The notes beneath the pieces were generated by a model that saw only the letters and a list, made by a program, of their open reading frames with translations, was not told where the DNA came from and did no database searches. Made by a program: the position numbers and the translations under genes. Shown piece by piece: positions 7,504 through 14,867 of a stretch of 18,928 nt of DNA. Source of the stretch: an uncultured Parabacteroides sp. (GTDB lineage: Bacteria; Bacteroidota; Bacteroidia; Bacteroidales; Tannerellaceae). Position 1 is the first letter of the stretch; every line of letters starts with the position of its first letter. Location of the stretch: contig CAKVBA010000053.1 of the NCBI GenBank assembly GCA_934725305.1, positions 1 through 18,928 of the forward strand. The letters are read 5' to 3'.

Positions 7504-8323
7504 TGTCCTTGATTATGTCTTTGTATCGCCGGCCGTCTTGGTCTGTCAGCCGTTGACAAACCAATTGAACATTCACATCAAAACTGTTGATGCGCACGAT
7601 GTCGGCCATCGAATAAGGGTTATGGGTATAGAGGGAATGGAAAGCGTACCCAAAGCAGATATGCTTGAGGTCATCGCGATGCAGACACTCGTCCCAACTG
7701 GTGCCATCGTCCAAATCTGCGAAGTCAACGGCAAGCAATTCCTTGTCAGTCATGTCTGGCGTGTTTTCTTCTTCATGCCGCAAACAGCAGTTGTCGATGT
7801 AGCCAAGAGCATAACGCCTTTCTTCTTCGTTATTCACGATGACGTACAGCATATAGGCGAAGTCGGAACCATAGTAAGCATCGTTTTCCAGATGCAGGAC
7901 GGTTCCGTAATCGCCCTCTTTGCAGTCGTATTCCACTCCTACGGTCAGTTTGCCTTCCACTTCATAGTCATCGTCGAAACTTTCGTCAACGCCATGAGCC
8001 AGCAAGGTGCGGTACAATGCACAGGTACGCTGATACATATTCTTCCGCAAGTCAGTAAGGAGAGTGTTCACCTGCTCCATACGTGCAATCTCATCTGGAG
8101 TATAGGTGAACATCTTGTCCAGTATCATTGTTCTCAGGCCGATGTAATTGTCTATTTCTTCCATGGCCTGTTGTGAAGGACATTCAAGATAGAAATTCAA
8201 GGGGTCGTTCCCGACAATCCCCTTTATATCTTCTTCCACTGACAGCAATAACTCGCGCAAGGTCGCGACATCATTGGCCGCGTCAATGCGTTCAATATTG
8301 ATTGTGCTCTCTTCTGGTGTCAT
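7496..8323 (-). CDS. Unknown acidic protein, 275 residues
   Basis: Soluble acidic protein, no signal peptide or membrane segment. The first half is helical (LRELLLSVEEDIKGIVGND, then DKMFTYTPDEIARMEQVNTL). The second half has aromatic, beta-like stretches (YGTVLHLENDAYYGSDFAYM) and ends in LVCQRLTDQDGRRYKDIIKD. I recognise no domain or catalytic motif. It overlaps its upstream neighbour by 4 nt (ATGA) and its downstream neighbour by 8 nt, so the three are one translationally coupled block. A frame of 236 codons is open on the opposite strand over most of this gene; I regard it as a shadow. The role within the WYL-regulated locus is unknown. Confidence 0.75.
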   Translation of the reverse strand: MTPEESTINIERIDAANDVATLRELLLSVEEDIKGIVGNDPLNFYLECPSQQAMEEIDNYIGLRTMILDKMFTYTPDEIARMEQVNTLLTDLRKNMYQRTCALYRTLLAHGVDESFDDDYEVEGKLTVGVEYDCKEGDYGTVLHLENDAYYGSDFAYMLYVIVNNEEERRYALGYIDNCCLRHEEENTPDMTDKELLAVDFADLDDGTSWDECLHRDDLKHICFGYAFHSLYTHNPYSMADIVRINSFDVNVQLVCQRLTDQDGRRYKDIIKDNE

Positions 8324-8766
8324 TGGTCGTTCGCTTTAAAATGTTCTTTCTCATCTTCTGTAAGTTGACGCCATCTGAGCATCTCGCCGGTTGCAGAATA
8401 CATTGTCAAGATGTCACCGCTTCTGACGACAAAATCGTCCTCGCCGACTTGGACCGGCACACCAATTATTTCACAAGAGCTAACGTGCTCGCCTTCTTCA
8501 TTGAAGAAGTGATACATGTTGTCTTTGCAGAGGACGGCAAAGAACGAACCTCCAATGACAAGTCCGATATAAGTCTTTTTGGAGATGACACAGGAATCCA
8601 TATCGCCGAGAGAGGCCCCTATCAGAAACTCTTGTTTCTGTTTTCTCTTTGCGTCCATATACTTGATGGTGGCCACGGGGAGGTAGAATACTCGTCTTGG
8701 AGTATTGCTGGTCGTTATTCCGATACGACTGAACGAGATTTTCACTGTTTTGATGTTGAGTGCCAT
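8320..8766 (-). CDS. Unknown 148-residue protein, first gene of unit 2
   Basis: Probably a beta-rich small protein: MALNIKTVKISFSRIGITT at the start, then alternating hydrophobic strands (FLIGASLGDMDSCVISKK, YIGLVIGGSFFAVLCKD) and a C-terminal charged helix (QLTEDEKEHFKAND). No signal peptide, no recognised domain. The ATG at 8766 is 26 nt from the TAACTTTG box of an operator-bearing promoter, which supports the start. It is followed by a 4-nt ATGA overlap with the next gene. Co-regulated with the WYL operon by the shared palindrome, so likely part of the same system. Confidence 0.75.
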   Translation of the reverse strand: MALNIKTVKISFSRIGITTSNTPRRVFYLPVATIKYMDAKRKQKQEFLIGASLGDMDSCVISKKTYIGLVIGGSFFAVLCKDNMYHFFNEEGEHVSSCEIIGVPVQVGEDDFVVRSGDILTMYSATGEMLRWRQLTEDEKEHFKANDQ

Positions 8767-8792
8767 ACTATATAATTTTTAGAATTGTGATG

Positions 8793-8828
8793 CAAAGTTA
8801 CGATGGGGTCTATGCCAGATTACGGCAT
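8793..8828 (-). promoter_or_regulatory. Promoter and operator of unit 2
   Basis: Minus-strand 17-mer ATGCCGTAATCTGGCAT (8828-8812), with perfect ATGCC/GGCAT arms, followed after 11 nt by the -7 box TAACTTTG (8800-8793). The geometry is the same as at the three other sites of the locus. The operator lies where a -33 element would be, so it could be an activator site or a repressor site. Confidence 0.75.
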
Positions 8829-8845
8829 TGGTTCCAGAAATATCA

Positions 8846-9526
8846 TCATGTGGTCCAAATTTCTATCTCGCCATTGTTCTTTTGGATGGTCTTTTGAACA
8901 TAGTTCCAAGATTTCTCCTTCATCTTATGGTCTGGCGAGATTTCTATCTTTGACAATTGCGATTCATTGCTGAGTGTTATCTCACGCAGTTCGTGGCAGC
9001 AGGAGCATAGTATCTCCCGAAGATGGTCGCACTTGGAGGCAAGAACTTTCTGCACTTCGCTGCAACTGCAATCCAGGAACTCAATGCTGGTATTACATCT
9101 CAAATCAAGAACCATAGCAGACGTACCTCTGCATTCAAGACGCTTTAGTGCGACAAGTGGTGATAGGTCTGTTGGCCCATTCCAGCAGATGCGCAACCTT
9201 TCTATTGACGGTGCTTCACTGAAATCCATCTCATCAATATGCATATCAATGCATCCGCTATCGAAAGCCATAAAGGTGCAATCGAAGCATTCCAATGTAA
9301 CTACGAAGTGTTCTTCTGCGGCTTTGGTCTTGCAGCCATAGTCATGCTCAATACGTATAGGCTCTCCAGCATGGAATGACTGACACGATGAGGTATGACC
9401 ATCTCCCCAGTCTGCCTTCAATGAGCCGATACCAGAGAGTGCGAGGTCAAAGAAAGCGACCTCGCCCATAGTCCAGTTCAAGGCGTGCAGCCTTATGGTT
9501 ATCTTCTCTTTTTGTATAATTGCCAT
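8846..9526 (-). CDS. Cysteine-rich leucine-rich-repeat-like protein, 226 residues
   Basis: The N-terminal third contains KADWGDGHTSS, a WGDG motif of the type found in PKD/BspA-like beta domains. The second half has short degenerate leucine-rich repeats of about 20 residues: SIERLRICWNG, LVALKRLECRG, SIEFLDCSCSE, HLREILCSCCHE and QLSKIEIS. There are 14 cysteines in 226 residues, many at the repeat position usually taken by Asn, which is unusual. No signal peptide is seen, so it is probably cytoplasmic and a protein-binding module. The ATG at 9526 is chosen because it lies 23 nt from a TACCTTTG box; upstream codons to 9664 would run through the promoter and operator. It forms its own transcription unit with the shared palindrome. 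Confidence 0.75.
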   Translation of the reverse strand: MAIIQKEKITIRLHALNWTMGEVAFFDLALSGIGSLKADWGDGHTSSCQSFHAGEPIRIEHDYGCKTKAAEEHFVVTLECFDCTFMAFDSGCIDMHIDEMDFSEAPSIERLRICWNGPTDLSPLVALKRLECRGTSAMVLDLRCNTSIEFLDCSCSEVQKVLASKCDHLREILCSCCHELREITLSNESQLSKIEISPDHKMKEKSWNYVQKTIQKNNGEIEIWTT

Positions 9527-9549
9527 ATACCTGTCTGCGTTTGATGGGG

Positions 9550-9585
9550 CAAAGGTAGTATGGCGCTTATGCCAAAACTCGGCAT
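9550..9585 (-). promoter_or_regulatory. Promoter and operator of the leucine-rich-repeat gene
   Basis: Minus-strand 17-mer ATGCCGAGTTTTGGCAT (9585-9569) with perfect ATGCC/GGCAT arms, 11 nt spacer, then -7 box TACCTTTG (9557-9550). It matches the other three sites in sequence and in distance. Confidence 0.75.
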
Positions 9586-9834
9586 GGCGGTTCAAAAACA
9601 TTAATAATATCCTGCCACATGGATACATGAATCTCATGCATAGCTCGCAATACGGAAACATCAACTCTGAATGGATAGAGGGCTATTTCATTTATATTGA
9701 TGCAATCTACGTTACAGGATTGCAGCACGGACTTGCGTCAGAGCGAAGACGATGGCGCAAATGGGGTTATTGTGACTATATGAGGTTCATTGACAAGCAA
9801 AGGCGACAGAGATGATTTGCCGCTTTTGATGTGT
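9586..9834. other. 249-bp interval without a convincing gene
   Basis: Between the stop of the 311-residue protein gene and the operator of the leucine-rich-repeat gene I see no supported gene, RNA or strong terminator. Frames are open on both strands for 70-100 codons but look like non-coding sequence. It may be eroded coding DNA or the 3' region of the upstream unit. Confidence 0.4.
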
Positions 9835-10770
9835 TCAGAGATATAATTGCACGATGATAAGTCTTGCTCGACTACGGTTTGAGGCGAGACTTGATACGGT
9901 GAATGGGTTAGAAACAAGGTTCTGAATTGCCAATAAGGTGCAATCCTCTGCATCTTTGGGCGATTGCATCCATATCAGAGTTAGGTCTGCTTCCTTGGAG
10001 AAATGCCGATCATACTTGGTCATTAACTCGTAGATGTATGGCAAACCGATGCCATCAGCGCTGTAATCTTCACGTCGGCTCACCTCGCAACGGGTCGCTT
10101 TGAACAGCAATCCTTCGAAGAAAGAAAGGTCTGTGTTAGGTGCAGAACGTTTAATCTGCTGTAGCAAATCCCAGCGGTAGGCAAGGCGTTCCAGTTGGTC
10201 TATGCGTTTTTCCCATCTATATGCACGTTTGCGTTTGGCGCGGTTCATGCGCTTCTCGGTAAAAGGGGTGTCATCAACCCAAGTGTAGGTTCTCGTGCCT
10301 ATGTCCTCTTTTCGGCATTTGCTGTCGTGCTCGCGCTGGGTAAGGTGCCACCATTTGAGGCGATAAGGATTGCCATTGGTAGGAGGCGTTCTATTCTCTT
10401 GCCACTCGTTAAATGTTTCTTCCCTATCTTCTGGAGTAAAGCCATAGAAGGTAGCATCAAAGAGGATAATCGCGATTATCTCTTCCAAAGGAGCAGAGAC
10501 ATTGGTGCCAATAATCACTTCGCGCCCGACAACAGTCTCCCAATCAGCATTATCCGAATGATATGCCGCAAGACATGTCTCCTCGCCATCCTCAATACAT
10601 AACTCCACCTTGACTCGTTCACCATCAAGATTGGCCGGTATGGTATTTCTCATGCCGTCAAACGCTTCTTTGAAACCAGAGAGGCACTTTGCCATATCAG
10701 GATAGTGCTGCACTATATAGGGTGCAACATTGTCAAACTCGACCTTGTTCATCAGTTCTTTCAGTGTCAT
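9835..10770 (-). CDS. Unknown protein, 311 residues (possibly DUF6557-like)
   Basis: Begins MTLKELMNKVEFDNVAPYIV and continues with an acidic alpha/beta region (EEIIAIILFDATFYGFTPED). The middle is strongly basic (MNRAKRKRAYRWEKRIDQLE). The later part includes YELMTKYDRHFSKEADLTLI. The opening resembles Bacteroidetes proteins labelled DUF6557, from memory and with low certainty; no function is known for them. A TTG at 10779 could add three residues, but it would lie only 8 nt from the -7 box, so I chose the ATG at 10770. The C terminus (ASNRSRARLIIVQLYL) looks abnormal, and an eroded or frameshifted end cannot be excluded. It is a single-gene unit carrying the locus palindrome. Confidence 0.7.
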   Translation of the reverse strand: MTLKELMNKVEFDNVAPYIVQHYPDMAKCLSGFKEAFDGMRNTIPANLDGERVKVELCIEDGEETCLAAYHSDNADWETVVGREVIIGTNVSAPLEEIIAIILFDATFYGFTPEDREETFNEWQENRTPPTNGNPYRLKWWHLTQREHDSKCRKEDIGTRTYTWVDDTPFTEKRMNRAKRKRAYRWEKRIDQLERLAYRWDLLQQIKRSAPNTDLSFFEGLLFKATRCEVSRREDYSADGIGLPYIYELMTKYDRHFSKEADLTLIWMQSPKDAEDCTLLAIQNLVSNPFTVSSLASNRSRARLIIVQLYL

Positions 10771-10787
10771 GCGAATCAATTTTTGCG

Positions 10788-10823
10788 CAAAGATACAAAT
10801 CGAGTTATGCCATATTGCAGCAT
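10788..10823 (-). promoter_or_regulatory. Promoter and operator of the 311-residue protein gene
   Basis: Minus-strand 17-mer ATGCTGCAATATGGCAT (10823-10807), 11 nt spacer, then -7 box TATCTTTG (10795-10788). One substitution in the left arm (ATGCT for ATGCC); the right arm GGCAT is intact. Fourth copy of the palindrome in the locus. Confidence 0.75.
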
Positions 10824-10835
10824 TGGGCAGGGAAA

Positions 10836-11018
10836 TCAGTAACCAAGATAAGAATCTGTGATTTTTGAAGTGCCAGGAGGTGGAAACGGCAGTCTTGTGT
10901 CTGTTTGAGACATGGCAATATTTCTATCTCGCAGGCAGCAATAGTAATCTCCGTATGGGTAGAAATAGTGCCCTTTGCGAGCCTCTTTCACAGCGTTGTC
11001 AAACCAGCGTACATATTC
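10836..11018 (-). pseudogene. C-terminal fragment of a gene cut by an insertion sequence
   Basis: Directly outside the terminal repeat of the insertion element an open minus-strand frame of 60 codons reads EYVRWFDNAVKEARKGHYFY, continues with GDYYCCLRDRNIAMSQTDTR and ends in ITDSYLGY with a TGA at 10836-10838. It has clear protein character (aromatic and charged, followed by a proline-rich tail) but no start codon: the reading frame runs into a TGA formed by the IS end. The N-terminal part is not recognisable on the far side of the element. I do not know the family. It lies directly upstream of, and in the same direction as, the WYL-regulated locus, so it may be a lost member of it. Confidence 0.55.
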
Positions 11019-11040
11019 GGGTCACCTGAAAAAACGAGTG
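11019..11040. repeat. Left terminal inverted repeat of the ISL3-type element
   Basis: Starts GGGTCACC and pairs with the repeat at 11884-11905. A C just outside is shared by both ends. Confidence 0.75.
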
Positions 11041-11042
11041 GC

Positions 11043-11477
11043 TTATGCGTAGATTTTTGTCAATCTAAACAGGAAAAACTTTCTATCTATGATGCCACGC
11101 AACAGAGCCCTAAATTGTTTCACTTTTGCATTAAAAGATTCAGCAGAGGCATTTGTAGACCGATTGACAAAGTAGTTAAGGATTTCATTCTCTCTGTCAT
11201 ACATAGCTGCCGCTATATCATTGAAGGCCTTGTTTCCAAATTCAGCTACTTTGCCATACCATGAGCGTAAACTTTCCGCTCCTTGTTCTTTGCTGCATTT
11301 TTGTGAGGAAATCATTCTTAGGGAGTGTGTGAGAGAGAATGCCGTCTTAATGGCAGGAAACTCTCTGAACAAGATTTCGGCACGCTCTTTCTGTGTATCC
11401 GTCCATTTGTTGGGGGACATCATCAGAAGCCCCTTACTACGTGCAAGCAACTCTGCCCTTGTCTCCTCATTCTCCAA
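11043..11477 (-). pseudogene. Truncated ISL3-type transposase, C-terminal part
   Basis: 144 codons corresponding only to the C-terminal portion of an ISL3-type DDE transposase: ELLARSKGLLMMSPNKWT, then ERAEILFREFPAIKTAF, and the highly typical NYFVNRSTNASAESFNAKVK (about residues 101-120), which carries the last catalytic Glu. The preceding catalytic Asp motifs of the family are absent, so roughly 180-190 residues are missing and the protein should be inactive. The frame begins inside the end of the N-region ORF (11-nt overlap), so the deletion junction probably lies close to 11467-11480. Confidence 0.8.
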
Positions 11478-11823
11478 ACGCTTGTTTTAAAAAAGCCGCC
11501 AACTCCGTAGAGTAGCGGGTGCTTTCTTGAATGAATTTGCATTCCGGCATCACGTTATGGTTTCCTTCATCAAGCCATCTGCGGCGGCGAACATGAAGCA
11601 GTACCTCATGCCCTCTTATGGGGAAGTCATGAAATACGCTCTCACGTGTAAAGCCGTTGGGGCGGAGGTCTGTTCTCCCGTCTGGTGTGAGTTCGTTCTC
11701 GTCAAGATAAATATGAACCAACTTGGTGTCATCCTTTATCTCAACATATACGTTTGTAAGTTCGAACCAATCAAACATGTGTTCAGGCAAAAGGCATTCT
11801 GCAAGGAGTCTATACTGTTCCAT
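11467..11823 (-). CDS. ISAon1-type transposase N-region protein, 118 residues
   Basis: First ORF of the insertion element. It begins MEQYRLLAECLLPEHMFDWF and contains VHIYLDENE, then RESVFHDFPIRGHEVLLHVR and RRRWLDE, the pattern of the separately encoded N-terminal region of ISAon1-type transposases in Bacteroidetes. This part is thought to bind DNA ends; it has no catalytic residues. It appears intact, but its partner ORF is deleted, so the element cannot move by itself. It could still bind ends of related copies. Confidence 0.75.
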   Translation of the reverse strand: MEQYRLLAECLLPEHMFDWFELTNVYVEIKDDTKLVHIYLDENELTPDGRTDLRPNGFTRESVFHDFPIRGHEVLLHVRRRRWLDEGNHNVMPECKFIQESTRYSTELAAFLKQAFGE

Positions 11824-11883
11824 TCTTATCCGTTCTTTATTCTTTATAACGTGGACAAGGGATATTTATTGCAATAAACTATA

Positions 11884-11905
11884 CACACGTTTTTGCTGGT
11901 GACCC
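11884..11905. repeat. Right terminal inverted repeat of the ISL3-type element
   Basis: On the minus strand it starts GGGTCACCAGCAAAAACG and pairs with 11019-11040. Confidence 0.75.
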
Positions 11906-12080
11906 GCACTTTCTTCGGATTTTATATTTTGCTTCTGCCATAATGGGTGATTGTAACTACTCAGCACCCCCACAGCATAAGATAGTCAACGGCACTCGTT
12001 AATTATTCATAAACTTGATTTTGTCCCAAAACCAAATCATTGTTAAAGCGGTTTGTATGTATATTCTTATGTATGTGTAA

Positions 12081-12563
12081 CCTACATATGTCAAATTTTG
12101 GGTCTATTATGATGCCTGGGGGATTATAGGTGAATATAAGCGGTTTGAGCATTTGGAGAATTACCATGCTCCAGAGTTCAACTCCAATGCTTCTGAATTC
12201 CATGTTACCATGTGGAACCTCAATTATGCCATGGATGTCATAAAAGATAATCCTCATGTCGTAAAAGCACCCGAAGACGTCGTAAAAGATGTCGTAAAAG
12301 AGACAGGAGATGTCGTAAAAGCCAAAGCTAATGTCACAAAAGAATTTGTAAAGGCTCAGCGACAAATCTATAAATTGATTTCACAAACACCTCAAATCAA
12401 TGCCACGCAAATGTCTGAGAACATGGGCATTTCCCTACGCCAAGTACAGCGATACCTTAAACAACTTTCGGACCTTAAATTGATTGTCAGAGAAGGAGGT
12501 CGCAAAAATGGTATTTGGAAAATATTGGATGAAGAATATGAAGGTTTCTTCAAAAGAATCTGA
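12081..12563 (+). pseudogene. C-terminal remnant of an AlbA_2/AAA_4-type winged-helix regulator
   Basis: The frame is open from 12081 but has no ATG before residue 20 of the translated part; the first plausible start is a TTG at 12153 (136 codons). HAPEFNSNASEFHVTMWN fits the end of the AAA_4 domain of putative DNA-binding regulators. It is followed by a linker made of DVVK/VVKA repeats, then a winged-helix segment at about residues 68-125 (INATQMSENMGISLRQVQRY, LKQLSDLKLIVREGGRKNG). In such regulators the AlbA_2 domain lies at the N terminus, and it is missing here. I therefore call this a truncated remnant lying next to the insertion element, although a short DNA-binding protein could still be made. 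There is no overlap with dnaK, which converges on it. Confidence 0.6.
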
Positions 12564-12610
12564 AGAATACCAACAAAGTAAGCATCCGATAAAGTATACA
12601 TTGTATTACC

Positions 12611-12643
12611 AATTTTCGGTATCTTATATTTCATCGAATTCAC
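12611..12643 (+). repeat. 33-bp dispersed repeat, copy 1
   Basis: Matches 16050-16082 at 29 of 33 positions in the same orientation, with the shared core TCTTATATTTCATCGAA. It lies just downstream of the truncated regulator. Nature unknown; possibly a fragment of a mobile element. Confidence 0.5.
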
Positions 12644-12650
12644 GTTAATT

Positions 12651-12695
12651 CACAAAAAAACTCGGTGCAACTCTATTCGAGCCACACCGAGTTTT
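12651..12695 (-). terminator. dnaK terminator, possibly bidirectional
   Basis: An 11-bp perfect stem (AAAACTCGGTG at 12657-12667, CACCGAGTTTT at 12685-12695) with a 17-nt loop. On the minus strand it is followed by a run of seven T (counting stem bases) ending TTTGTG, 23 nt past the dnaK stop codon. On the plus strand the right arm is followed by a weaker T-rich stretch, so it may also end transcripts from the regulator remnant. Confidence 0.85.
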
Positions 12696-12717
12696 CTATT
12701 TATCTATCAGTGATTAC

Positions 12718-14640
12718 TTACTTCACCTCCTCAAAGTCAACGTCTGTTACATTGTCTTTGCCGTTGTTGTCACCGTTGTTCGGGTTTGCCTGCTGGCCTC
12801 CAAAGTTTGAACCGCCCTGAGAACCTGCCTGAGCACCACCCTGTGCATTGTACATCTCCTGGCTAGCAGCCTGGAATACACTGTTCAATTCTGCCATTGC
12901 AGCATCGATACCAGCGATATCCTGAGCTTTGTGAGCCTCTTTCAGCTTGTTCAAAGCAGATTCAATCTGACCCTTCTTGTCTGCCGGCAACTTATCACCC
13001 AGCTCTTTCAACTGTTTTTCAGTCTGGAAGATCATGCTGTCTGCCTGGTTCAATTTGTCGATACGTTCTTTTTCCTTCTTATCTGCTTCAGCATTAGCCT
13101 GAGCTTCTTCCTTCATACGTTTAACTTCTTCGTCACTCAAGCCACTAGAAGCCTCGATACGGATGCTCTGAACTTTGCCTGTACCTTTATCCTTAGCAGA
13201 AACATTCAAGATACCGTTGGCATCGATATCGAATGTAACTTCAATCTGAGGTACACCACGCTGTGCAGCAGGAATTCCATCCAAGTGGAAACGACCGATA
13301 GATTTGTTGTCCTTAGCCAAAGAACGTTCACCCTGTAATACATGGATCTCTACTGAAGGCTGATTATCAACAGCTGTTGTAAATGTCTCAGATTTCTTGG
13401 TCGGAATAGTTGTGTTGGCCTCGATCAACTTGGTCATTACACCACCCATTGTTTCGATACCCAAAGACAACGGAGTAACATCCAACAACAGAACGTCTTT
13501 AACTTCACCAGTCAATACACCACCTTGGATAGCAGCACCCACAGCAACAACTTCATCAGGGTTAACACCTTTAGACGGAGCTTTACCGAAGAAATTCTTC
13601 ACGATTTCCTGAACAGCAGGAATACGAGTAGAACCACCAACCAAGATAACTTCATCAATATCAGAAGTGCTCAAGTTTGCATCCTGCAATGCCTGACGAC
13701 ACGGTGCGATACAAGCTTGGATCAAGTTGTCTGCCAGCTGTTCAAACTTAGCACGAGTCAATGTCTTAACCAAATGCTTTGGCACACCGTTAACAGGCAT
13801 GATATACGGCAAGTTGATTTCTGTGCTTGTTGTGCTTGACAATTCAATCTTAGCCTTTTCAGCAGCATCTTTCAAACGCTGTAATGCCATAGGATCTTTA
13901 CGCAAGTCAACACCTTCTTCGCTTAAGAATTCTTCTGCCAACCAGTCGATAATAACGTGGTCGAAGTCATCACCACCCAAGTGTGTATCACCGTTTGTTG
14001 ATTTTACTTCGAATACACCGTCACCCAATTCAAGGATTGAGATATCGAATGTACCTCCACCTAAGTCGAATACGGCGATCTTCATATCCTTGTTGCTCTT
14101 GTCCAAACCATAAGCCAAAGAAGCAGCAGTCGGTTCGTTCACGATACGGCGAACTGTCAAACCTGCAATTTCACCAGCTTCTTTTGTTGCCTGACGCTGA
14201 GCATCGCTAAAGTAAGCAGGAACAGTAATAACGGCTTCTGTTACCTCTTGACCCAGATAATCTTCAGCTGTTTTCTTCATTTTCTGCAGAATCATTGCTG
14301 AGATTTCCTGCGGAGTATATAAACGTCCATCAATGTCAATACGCGGAGTGTTGTTGTCGCCACGTACTACTTTATAGGGGACACGTGAAATTTCTTTCTG
14401 AACCTGATCAAAAGTTTCACCCATAAAACGTTTGATAGAGAAGATTGTCTTTTCAGGGTTTGTGATGGCCTGACGTTTAGCAGGATCACCTACCTTACGT
14501 TCTCCTCCCTCAACAAATGCTACCACAGAAGGAGTTGTCCTTTTACCTTCACTATTTGCAATAACAACCGGTTCGTTACCTTCCAAAACAGATACACAAG
14601 AGTTGGTTGTTCCTAAGTCGATACCAATAATCTTTCCCAT
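12718..14640 (-). CDS. dnaK: Molecular chaperone DnaK (Hsp70)
   Basis: Full-length Hsp70 of 640 residues, the usual bacterial size. The ATPase domain starts [20 protein letters not shown], with the second phosphate-binding motif [16 protein letters not shown] near 195 and the adenosine-site motif [17 protein letters not shown] near 337. The linker [19 protein letters not shown] leads into the substrate-binding beta domain, followed by a helical lid. It ends with a Gly/Gln/Asn-rich tail and the conserved [10 protein letters not shown] end. It folds and protects proteins in the cytoplasm in an ATP cycle with DnaJ and GrpE, which are not adjacent here, so this is a monocistronic dnaK. It has its own terminator at 12651-12695 and a promoter region at 14700-14745. 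No CIRCE (HrcA) element is seen. Confidence 0.99.
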   Translation of the reverse strand: MGKIIGIDLGTTNSCVSVLEGNEPVVIANSEGKRTTPSVVAFVEGGERKVGDPAKRQAITNPEKTIFSIKRFMGETFDQVQKEISRVPYKVVRGDNNTPRIDIDGRLYTPQEISAMILQKMKKTAEDYLGQEVTEAVITVPAYFSDAQRQATKEAGEIAGLTVRRIVNEPTAASLAYGLDKSNKDMKIAVFDLGGGTFDISILELGDGVFEVKSTNGDTHLGGDDFDHVIIDWLAEEFLSEEGVDLRKDPMALQRLKDAAEKAKIELSSTTSTEINLPYIMPVNGVPKHLVKTLTRAKFEQLADNLIQACIAPCRQALQDANLSTSDIDEVILVGGSTRIPAVQEIVKNFFGKAPSKGVNPDEVVAVGAAIQGGVLTGEVKDVLLLDVTPLSLGIETMGGVMTKLIEANTTIPTKKSETFTTAVDNQPSVEIHVLQGERSLAKDNKSIGRFHLDGIPAAQRGVPQIEVTFDIDANGILNVSAKDKGTGKVQSIRIEASSGLSDEEVKRMKEEAQANAEADKKEKERIDKLNQADSMIFQTEKQLKELGDKLPADKKGQIESALNKLKEAHKAQDIAGIDAAMAELNSVFQAASQEMYNAQGGAQAGSQGGSNFGGQQANPNNGDNNGKDNVTDVDFEEVK

Positions 14641-14717
14641 AATTTCTATATATTTTATTGTTATTATTTACGTTGTTTTTATCTCACTTTCTTTATCTGC
14701 GAGACACAAGGTATTGA

Positions 14718-14732
14718 ACAAAGGTCGTGCCA
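14718..14732 (-). promoter_or_regulatory. Sigma-54-like promoter motif upstream of dnaK
   Basis: The minus strand reads TGGCACG-ACCT-TTGTT, one mismatch from the sigma-54 -24/-12 consensus TGGCACG-N4-TTGCW, with the correct GG-to-G spacing. It lies 78-92 nt before the dnaK ATG. A competing reading is a housekeeping promoter: TTTG within CTTTGGCA at about 14731-14735, and TACCTTGT about 16 nt further, which is a poor TAnnTTTG match. The choice between them cannot be made from sequence. Confidence 0.4.
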
Positions 14733-14867
14733 AAGTTTTCGGGATGTAAAACAGTGAGACCGCTGTCAGTTTTTCTGTCATTTTGTCGTTGCATTGCTTT
14801 CCTATGGGGAGAAAACCTATTATTCTGTCAGATTTCTTATCTGTGAGAGTGTTATTATATTAGTACA

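Larger units (their letters stand above)
11019..11905 (-). mobile_element. Internally deleted ISL3-family (ISAon1-type) insertion sequence
   Basis: An 887-bp element bounded by 22-bp inverted repeats: GGGTCACCTGAAAAAACGAG at the left (from 11019) and GGGTCACCAGCAAAAACGTG at the right (reading from 11905 on the minus strand), matching at 19 of 22 positions. It carries an intact N-region ORF and a second transposase ORF that has lost its first half. Complete members of this type should be longer by roughly 0.5-0.6 kb, judged from the missing transposase part. I could not find a convincing 8-bp target duplication (ACATATTC against GCACTTTC), which suggests an old insertion or a rearranged flank. 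Confidence 0.8.

Noticed and set aside
7466..8176. Long plus-strand frame (236 codons) opposite the 275-residue gene
   Set aside because: It is antisense to a coupled operon gene with overlapping start and stop signals; its composition looks like a shadow.
8302..8775. Plus-strand frame (157 codons) opposite the 148-residue gene
   Set aside because: Antisense shadow; the minus-strand gene has a promoter, an operator and 4-nt coupling.
9495..9815. 106-codon plus-strand frame between two minus-strand units
   Set aside because: It crosses the promoter and operator of the leucine-rich-repeat gene on the other strand and has no supporting motif.
12240..12360. CRISPR-like spaced repeats
   Set aside because: The repeats are about 10 bp, in frame and protein-coding (VVK linker); there are no unique spacers of constant length.
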